Shown here one piece after another: positions 34,966 through 40,192 of a DNA stretch of 40,192 bases. The notes beneath the pieces are model-generated. The model was not told where the DNA came from. It saw nothing but the letters and a program-made list of their open reading frames with translations, and did not search any database. This DNA comes from DAOTVS01 sp034436375 (GTDB lineage: Bacteria; Chloroflexota; Anaerolineae; SpSt-313), in the NCBI GenBank assembly GCA_034436375.1, contig DAOTVS010000217.1, positions 1 through 40,192 on the forward strand, given 5' to 3'. Position 1 is the stretch's first letter; each line of letters begins with the position of its first letter. A program made the translations under genes and the position numbers.

Positions 34966-36399
34966 TTAATCGCTGCCGCCTCGCTGTCCCCAGCCGAGCG
35001 GTCCGGCGGCGAGTCCCCTGGCGCCGGCCACCTGCGCCACAGCCCGCCAGGGGGAATCGGCTTCCTTGCCCGGCGCCTCGCGCACCCGAAAGTTCTGCTT
35101 GCGGATATATTCGGCCAGGTCCTGCCGCAAATCTGCCACCGTCGCCGCCTGCTGCCCGAGCAGGGCCGACCGCTGCTGCGCATCGGCCCCCAGGCGCAGG
35201 GCCAGCGCAAAGTGGGGCACACACAGCGCCTGCAGGGTCTCTACTCCACGGGCAGCCCTCTCCAGCAGGCTCTGCGCGGCGCGCTGCTCCATTGCGGCCT
35301 GCGTACGGCAAGCCGTACAGGGCTGCGCCAGCGACAACGCGGCCGCCGCCCCGAGCCCCGGTCGCTCACCCCAGGCCAGGAGCCCGCGCGGCCCGGTTCC
35401 GGCGGCGGGCATCCCCTGCACCTCGCCGAGCGCGCGCCGGATGGCCCGCGCGGCCGGCTGCCACAGCCGGGCGGCCATACCCGGCGATACCAGCGCCAAC
35501 CCCTGCCAGGCATGGGCATTGCAGAGCGCCAGCGCCGCAGCCGGACCTTCGTCGGGCCCCCGCGCCTGCACCATCAGCGGCAGGCGCGCCAGGTGCTCAT
35601 CCACGGCAGCCCGCGCAGCCGCACACACCGGGCACCCCCGGGCGGGCGCTGCCGGCTCGCATGTCGCCCCGCCGTCGCCTGCACGCGCCATCTCGTGCAT
35701 GGCAAGGGGCCCGGCCACATTGCCCCCGGCGCTAATGCCCGGCTTGCCCACAATGCCCGCCACAATCGCCGTGTTGAAACGGCGCACCCCGTAGCGGTCG
35801 GCCACCCGCCACCGCCCCACCTGCCGCGCCGCCACGGCCAGCAGGAGCTCCACATCGGCCGCGCCCACGGCAGACCGCAGCGCCTGCACAAGATGGGGCA
35901 GGCACAGCCCCGCCGAGGCCCGATAGGCCTCGCGCATCTCCGGCGTGCCCAGGTGCAGCACCAGGGTCTCCAGATAACGCTGCCGCGAGCGCTCCTGTGA
36001 TTGGCACGCAGGGCAGGAGCCCGCCGGCAAGAGTCGCTCCGCCAGCGTCTGCGCCCCTTCGTCGCCGGCCGCGAGGCGCAGCCCCGGATGGGTCAGCGGG
36101 CGCTCCAGCGCGCCCAGGATGTCGCGGTAGATCATGGCCCGTCCGGCCGCGTTGCGCACCTCCCCGGTGAACTGCCAGGAATGATAGTTGCAGAACCCGC
36201 GCCCGGCCCGCAGCCGCACGCGCACCCCCGCATCGTTCACAGCTTCGTAGGAGAGCAGATCCAGATAACGGTCCACCGCCCGCAACGAGAGCCGGCAGAT
36301 GGGGCAGCCCTCCAACGCCAGCGCGTCGAGGACCTCGAAATAGGTGGTATGCCTGCCCGGCAGCAACCGCGCGCGCAACCAGCTTTCGAGGGCGACCAT
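34966..36399 (-). CDS. Protein with four CxxC...CxxH modules (DUF6062-like)
   Basis: The 477-residue soluble protein has four repeats of a CPxC pair followed by a CxxH pair: C32/C35 with C70/H73, C129/C132 with C166/H169, C256/C259 with C293/H296, and C361/C364 with C393/H396. The gap from the first Cys to the CxxH Cys is 38, 37, 37 and 32 residues, so each unit looks like a Cys3His metal site on a helical scaffold. It resembles proteins called DUF6062, a name I recall and cannot verify here; no function is known to me. The ATG at 36399 is one base after the sigma factor stop, with GGGAGG inside that gene's end, so the two are translationally coupled. This suggests it is an accessory or sensor for the sigma factor. 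Confidence 0.8.
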   Translation of the reverse strand: MVALESWLRARLLPGRHTTYFEVLDALALEGCPICRLSLRAVDRYLDLLSYEAVNDAGVRVRLRAGRGFCNYHSWQFTGEVRNAAGRAMIYRDILGALERPLTHPGLRLAAGDEGAQTLAERLLPAGSCPACQSQERSRQRYLETLVLHLGTPEMREAYRASAGLCLPHLVQALRSAVGAADVELLLAVAARQVGRWRVADRYGVRRFNTAIVAGIVGKPGISAGGNVAGPLAMHEMARAGDGGATCEPAAPARGCPVCAAARAAVDEHLARLPLMVQARGPDEGPAAALALCNAHAWQGLALVSPGMAARLWQPAARAIRRALGEVQGMPAAGTGPRGLLAWGERPGLGAAAALSLAQPCTACRTQAAMEQRAAQSLLERAARGVETLQALCVPHFALALRLGADAQQRSALLGQQAATVADLRQDLAEYIRKQNFRVREAPGKEADSPWRAVAQVAGARGLAAGPLGWGQRGGSD

Positions 36400-36400
36400 G

Positions 36401-37294
36401 CTACCGCCTCCCTTCGGCCTCGCGCAGCAGCGACGCAACCTGGCGCTGTCCCCTGGCCAGAGCCAGTTGCTGCGGCGTCTTGCCCTCCCGGTCGGCCAGT
36501 CTCGGGTCGGCGCCATGTTGCAAGAGCATCTCCGCCGCCTCATAGTGGCCCCCTTCGGCAGCCCAGTGCAGCAGAGTGCGGCCATCTTTGCCGCGGGCAT
36601 TGACGTCGAGCCCATCCACCAGCATCGCCTCCAGCACGCTCAGTTGGCTCTCTGTCGCCGCCATCTCCAGCGTCACCGTGAGCCTGACGGCCTGCAGGAA
36701 CCGCTCATCGTGCGAAGGCCGTTGCGCGTGCAAGTCATCGCGCACCATGTCCAGCATCCTTTCCCGCAGCCGGTCACGCCCGCGCTGCAGCCACTTGCGC
36801 GTCAAGGGAAGCGACACCTCCAGAAACTCGGCCACCTCCTGCTGCGAGTAGCCATCAATATAGTAGAGCACGGTGGCTTGGCGCTGATGCTCTGGCAGGC
36901 TGCGAATGGCATCCTGGATCGCCTCGCGCATCTCTCGCTCCTCCAGCAGGGCCGCCGGCCCCAGTTGATGGGAGGGTACATCGACCTCCGGCGGCAACAT
37001 CTGTAGCTGCGCCTCACGCCCCCGCGTCAGCCGGCCGCAGCGGCTGGCCACGATCCGCCGTAGCCAACCAGGGAAAGCCCGGGGCTCCTGCAGCTGATCC
37101 ACATTGCGGTAGGCAGCGATAAGGGCTTCCTGCGCCGCATCCTGCGCCAATGCGCGGTCGCCGAGGATGGCATACGCATAGCCGTAAGCCATGTCTTGGA
37201 AGCGATAGACCAGCGCAGCAAAGGCTTCGTGTTTGACCGGCAGGTCGGCGTCGGGCGATTGCAGCAGGGCGACCAGTTCCTCGATCTCGACCAT
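36401..37294 (-). CDS. ECF-type RNA polymerase sigma factor with C-terminal ankyrin repeats
   Basis: The 297-residue protein has sigma region 2 at about residues 25-90 (YGYAYAILGDRALAQDAAQE and FPGWLRRIVASRCGR). Region 4 is at 124-178 (IRSLPEHQRQATVLYYIDGY, then SQQEVAEFLEVSLPLTRKWL). A linker and two ankyrin repeats follow at about 215-290 (DGRTLLHWAAEGGHYEAAEM and GKTPQQLALARGQRQVASLL). The ankyrin tail probably binds a partner protein in place of a separate anti-sigma factor. No anti-sigma gene is adjacent; the coupled downstream gene is the four-module Cys/His protein. The ATG at 37294 follows GGGGAAAA. A 7-bp hairpin (37321-37338) lies in the 5' region. Confidence 0.9.
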   Translation of the reverse strand: MVEIEELVALLQSPDADLPVKHEAFAALVYRFQDMAYGYAYAILGDRALAQDAAQEALIAAYRNVDQLQEPRAFPGWLRRIVASRCGRLTRGREAQLQMLPPEVDVPSHQLGPAALLEEREMREAIQDAIRSLPEHQRQATVLYYIDGYSQQEVAEFLEVSLPLTRKWLQRGRDRLRERMLDMVRDDLHAQRPSHDERFLQAVRLTVTLEMAATESQLSVLEAMLVDGLDVNARGKDGRTLLHWAAEGGHYEAAEMLLQHGADPRLADREGKTPQQLALARGQRQVASLLREAEGRR

Positions 37295-37525
37295 CGCTTT
37301 TCCCCATTGGCTTGCAGGTCAGCGCCGTGTGCGGCGCTTTCTATCTATAGGAGCCGGGATGTGTGCGAAATGTGACAGTGCGATAGCTCATCTCACCATC
37401 AGCATACTGCGACCCGACGCCGGCGGCAACAGTGGACATCCTTCCCCCTTATGCTGTACGATGCTCGCCACTGAGCAGCGCCCACAGAGCCGATTCTCAC
37501 AACGCCAGCACCCCTAACGGCTGCA

Positions 37526-37791
37526 TTGGGAGGGCGAGGCTTCTGCCGAGTGGCTCAAGGTCCATGGGACCCTGTCAGCGCTCAGAACCTTGGCCTACAC
37601 ACGGAGCGCCGGCGGCCCGCGCCGGCCCCTGGCCGCCTAGCAGCGCGACAGGCTGCGGCCTGCGCTAGTGGCGGCGCTCCTCCTGGGCGACCAAGATTCT
37701 GAGCAGCCGCCGCTACGGCATGGCGAACCTGGCTTTGGGCGGGTCGTTGCCATGTCGTGGCGGCGGCTCAGCAGGAGCCTCGCCCTCCCAA
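37526..37791. repeat. MITE-like dispersed repeat, copy B
   Basis: A 266-bp element in the 674-bp spacer between the sigma factor and the hydrogenase genes. The ends TTGGGAGGGCGAGGCTTCTG and CAGGAGCCTCGCCCTCCCAA are inverted repeats with few differences over about 24 bp. The interior is also largely palindromic: GCTCAGAACCTTGG on the left pairs with CCAAGATTCTGAGC on the right. It is the same family as 5563-5768 in the opposite orientation, and about 60 bp longer. No coding region is plausible in it, nor do I see a gene in the rest of the spacer. Confidence 0.87.
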
Positions 37792-37881
37792 CCTCGCGCC
37801 ATTTGAGTAGGTGTTGCTGCACGGGCAGACGTCATGAGTGCTGACAGGTCACTATCCCATCTTCACGTCGTAACAACCGCC

Positions 37882-37910
37882 TTGCGCAAACGGATCCGGC
37901 ATGTTATCAT
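37882..37910 (+). promoter_or_regulatory. Candidate promoter of the hydrogenase genes
   Basis: TTGCGC (37882-37887) and TATCAT (37905-37910) are separated by 17 bp, about 60 bp before the small-subunit ATG. The leader contains a GTAGGC/GCCTAC hairpin. The boxes are only fair matches to consensus. Confidence 0.4.
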
Positions 37911-37968
37911 CCCCGGCGGGGTAGGCCGAGGCGCCTGCCTACATAGCTCCGGCAAGGATGGGGGGCTC

Positions 37969-38814
37969 ATGCTCCGTTTCGCCGTGCTCCAACTTTCCGG
38001 GTGCGCTGGCTGCGAGGTGGCGCTGCTGAACGCAGAGGCGTGGGCACACCGGCATCATCTGGTCTACATGCCCCTGGTCATCTCGGCCTATGAGATGGCC
38101 CCGGTGGATATGCTTTTGGTCAGCGGCGGCGTACGCACCGATGAAGACCTGCACAACCTGCGCCGGGCGGTGCGCCGGGCCGGCCAGGTGGTCGCCGTGG
38201 GCACCTGCGCCATCTCGGGTGGGGTGCCCAGCCTGGGTGACCGCGATGATGTGCGCGCCCTCTTCCTGGCGCAGGCGGAGCGGCGGCGCGTGCCCCGCCT
38301 GCTGCCGCGCTGCCACCCCATCGATGCCGTCGTCGAGGTCGATCGCTACCTGCCCGGCTGCCCCCCTACACCCGAGCTCTTCCTCGCTGCCCTCGGCGAA
38401 GAGCCCGATTTCCAGCCGGGCAAGGTCGTTTGCCAGGAGTGCGGCCGCAAGAAGCTGAAGGACATGCGCCCACGCCACCTGATCGGCTTCCAGCAAGGGC
38501 AGGTCAAGCTCGGCATCTGCCTGATCAACCAGGGCTACCTGTGCATCGGCTCCTCGACCCGCGGCGGCTGCCGGGCGCTCTGCACCCGGCCCGGGCACCC
38601 CTGCGTCGGCTGCCGTGGCCCCTCCGATGCGCTCATCGAAAAGCATCCCGACGCCTGGCTCGAGAGCATCAAGCGCGTATTTGCCTCGATGACCGACATC
38701 CCAGCGGACGAACTGGAAGCGGCCCTGCATTCCCCACACCTGGCGCTCTTTCTCTTCCAATTCGCCGACTATGCAACCGGCCGGCAGCCCAGGCCAAAGG
38801 AAAAGGTGTTGTAG
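37969..38814 (+). CDS. [NiFe] hydrogenase small subunit, group 3 (MvhG/F420-non-reducing type)
   Basis: The small subunit carries electrons from the Ni-Fe site through iron-sulfur clusters. The 281-residue protein has the proximal cluster cysteines C12, C15 (GCAGCE), C80 (GTCAISGG) and C131 (LPGCPP). It then has C155/C158 and the group 3 C-terminal pattern ICLINQGYLCIGSSTRGGCR, with ALCTRPGHPCVGCRG following, enough for further [4Fe-4S] clusters. There is no twin-arginine signal, so it is cytoplasmic. The pattern resembles MvhG. No MvhD, HdrA or diaphorase subunit is in the window, so the electron partner is unknown. The ATG at 37969 follows a G-rich ribosome site; an in-frame start 135 bp earlier has no support. 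Confidence 0.9.
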   Translation: MLRFAVLQLSGCAGCEVALLNAEAWAHRHHLVYMPLVISAYEMAPVDMLLVSGGVRTDEDLHNLRRAVRRAGQVVAVGTCAISGGVPSLGDRDDVRALFLAQAERRRVPRLLPRCHPIDAVVEVDRYLPGCPPTPELFLAALGEEPDFQPGKVVCQECGRKKLKDMRPRHLIGFQQGQVKLGICLINQGYLCIGSSTRGGCRALCTRPGHPCVGCRGPSDALIEKHPDAWLESIKRVFASMTDIPADELEAALHSPHLALFLFQFADYATGRQPRPKEKVL

Positions 38815-38815
38815 C

Positions 38816-40129
38816 ATGCCCACATTGACCTTCCCCCTCAGCCGCATCGAGGGTCACGCCCGGGTCGTGATCGACGTCCACGGTGATGAGGTTGTCTCGG
38901 CGCACCTGGAGGCCACGGAGATCCGCGGCTTTGAATACATTGTGCTGGGGGTGCCGGCCGAGCAGATTGCGGTGATCGTACCGCGCATCTGCGGAGTGTG
39001 CTCCACCGCCCACCATGTCGCCTCGGTCAAGGCGCTGGAGGACGCTTTTGGCATCGCGCCCCCGCCCCTGGCGCTCCGAGTGCGCGAGCTCCTGCTTTTG
39101 GGCCAACTCATCCAGAACCAGGCCACCTCGCTCTTTATCTTCACCCTCCCGGACCGGCTCAACTCGGCGAGCATCTTCGACCTGGAGGCGGCGGCCTGCC
39201 CGCAAGTGGCCGAGGGCACGTTGACCCTGCGCGCCCTGCAGGTGCGCCGCGCGGGCACCGATCTCATCACCCTGGCTGGCGGGCAGTTCATCCACCCCAT
39301 CAAGGCGGTCATTGGGGGTGTGACGGGCGGGGTCGCCATCGAGGCAGCCCAGGCCATGGACCGCAAGCTGGCGGAGGCTCTGCCGTTGGCCCGTGAGCTC
39401 TTTGACTGCTACTGGCAGGCCTCGTTCGCCCTGCGCGAGCGTATCGGCACCTGGGGCGATGATGCGCCCACCTACTACCTGGCAGCCAGCGGCGATACCC
39501 GCCCCAACTATGACGGCAATGAGATCCGGGTGCTGGGGCCCGACGGCGCCCTGCGCGATAGCTTCCCGCCCCACCAATACCAGGCGCACCTGGGGTTCGA
39601 GCAAGTGGACTATTCGTATGCCGGTCACAGCAACTACCGGGGCGAGCCCATGCGCGCCAACAGCCTGGCGCGCATCAACATGGCCCGACAGATGGGTACG
39701 CCCCTGGCCGATGACTACCTGGCGCGCTTCCGGGCGGCCTTTGGGCAGCCGGCCCACCCCATCCTGCTCTACGATCTCTGCCGGGGCATCGAGTTAGTCT
39801 ATGCCCTGGAGCGGGCGCGTGAGATCCTCGCTCAGCCCCTCGAGGGGGAGGAGGTCCAGGTGCCCTACACGCCGCGCGACGGCGAGGGCTTTGGCCTGGT
39901 TGAGGCCCCACGCGGCCCACTGATCCACCACTACCGCATCGAGAACGGGCTCATCGCCCAGGCCCGCTTTGTCATCCCCACCGTGCACAATACGCTGGCC
40001 ATCGAGCGCGCCCTGCGTGTCGCCGCCCAGCGTTACATCACTGGAGAGCGCATCGACATGGAGCTGGAGCGCGCCGTTGGCCGCGTCGTGCGCGCCTTTG
40101 ACCCCTGCATCGCCTGTGCCACGCACTGA
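38816..40129 (+). CDS. [NiFe] hydrogenase large subunit, group 3, without C-terminal maturation peptide
   Basis: The catalytic subunit has both Ni-binding motifs: L1 RICGVCSTAHH with C59 and C62, and L2 DPCIACATH with C431 and C434. It starts PLSRIEGHARVVID as in MvhA-type subunits and is 437 residues long. The reading frame stops directly after the L2 His (H437). Most [NiFe] large subunits are made with an extra C-terminal peptide cut off by a specific endopeptidase after nickel insertion; none is encoded here. The ATG at 38816 is one base after the small-subunit stop, with AAAGGAAAAGG upstream, so the subunits are coupled. No hyp maturation genes are in the window. Confidence 0.93.
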   Translation: MPTLTFPLSRIEGHARVVIDVHGDEVVSAHLEATEIRGFEYIVLGVPAEQIAVIVPRICGVCSTAHHVASVKALEDAFGIAPPPLALRVRELLLLGQLIQNQATSLFIFTLPDRLNSASIFDLEAAACPQVAEGTLTLRALQVRRAGTDLITLAGGQFIHPIKAVIGGVTGGVAIEAAQAMDRKLAEALPLARELFDCYWQASFALRERIGTWGDDAPTYYLAASGDTRPNYDGNEIRVLGPDGALRDSFPPHQYQAHLGFEQVDYSYAGHSNYRGEPMRANSLARINMARQMGTPLADDYLARFRAAFGQPAHPILLYDLCRGIELVYALERAREILAQPLEGEEVQVPYTPRDGEGFGLVEAPRGPLIHHYRIENGLIAQARFVIPTVHNTLAIERALRVAAQRYITGERIDMELERAVGRVVRAFDPCIACATH

Positions 40130-40133
40130 GCGA

Positions 40134-40150
40134 GGGAGCCTCGCCCTCCC
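40134..40150. repeat. Lone terminal-repeat fragment of the MITE-like family
   Basis: GGGAGCCTCGCCCTCCC just after the hydrogenase stop matches the right end of copy B (16 of 17 bases). The rest of an element is not visible on the left, which is coding, so this is a solo end or chance similarity. The remaining 42 bases of the window show no gene. Confidence 0.5.
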
Positions 40151-40192
40151 GGAAACACCCGCTCAGATCCCCGAGCTGCGCCAGGGCAACCC

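Noticed and set aside
37432..37668. A 78-residue plus-strand frame in the spacer before the hydrogenase genes
   Set aside because: It lies mostly inside the palindromic MITE-like repeat and resembles no protein family.

Overview
The window is GC-rich and densely coded, and most likely comes from a Chloroflexota bacterium of the Anaerolineae/Caldilineae type. That placement is an inference. It rests on the tig-clpP-clpX cluster, an archaeal-type phosphoglycerate mutase next to a GckA-type glycerate kinase, a Ste24-like M48 protease in a glycolytic operon, a four-module Cys/His protein of the DUF6062 type, and a NifDKHB set without NifEN. There is no rRNA gene and no CRISPR array. The only RNA genes are two tRNAs.

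Layout. 1-3.7 kb (minus): tRNA-Leu(UAG) and tRNA-Gly(GCC) behind a perfect consensus promoter, then tig, clpP and clpX (clpX runs off the left edge). 3.8-5.5 kb (plus): a GNAT acetyltransferase carrying a perfect 32-bp inverted repeat inside its reading frame, overlapping a TVP38/TMEM64 membrane protein. 5.8-12.8 kb (minus): the MrfB/MrfA repair pair, with an HNH nuclease domain embedded in MrfA, then LigA and a membrane-anchored SH3 protein. 13-22.4 kb (minus): a central-carbon operon in the order gckA, pyk, M48 protease, pgk, pfkA, apgM, polX. 22.6-24.9 kb (minus): endonuclease IV and a sulfatase-maturase-like radical SAM/SPASM protein with a SEC-C tail. 25.1-29.7 kb (plus): a nitrogenase-like operon with NifD-, NifK-, NifH- and NifB-like genes. 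29.7-32 kb (minus): RecD2. 32.3-33.3 kb (plus): a membrane-anchored metallophosphatase-fold protein whose frame is crossed by one TGA, probably selenocysteine. 33.4-37.3 kb: YjbQ, a DUF4397 protein, an FmdB-type zinc ribbon, and an ECF sigma factor with ankyrin repeats coupled to the four-module Cys/His protein. 37.9-40.1 kb (plus): small and large subunits of a group 3-type [NiFe] hydrogenase.

The strongest candidates for something undescribed are two. The first is the NifDKHB-like operon. It keeps all six P-cluster-type cysteines, the FeMo-cofactor cysteine, both NifH cluster cysteines and a complete NifB. It lacks the His195, Gln191 and His442 equivalents of nitrogenase, and there is no NifEN here. 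It therefore looks like a NifB-cofactor-dependent reductase acting on something other than N2, as methylthio-alkane reductase does. The second is the TGA-containing gene at 32289-33320. Its UGA sits in a CGU motif where a cysteine is expected, is followed by a bacterial SECIS-like hairpin at the right distance, and lies in a protein that has lost its canonical metal ligands.

The spacers hold several families of small fold-back repeats: a 200-270 bp MITE-like family with TTGGGAGGGCGAGG ends, an AATCCGT family, a GTAGTAGCGGGCTT family, and two hairpins that both have 29-nt loops.
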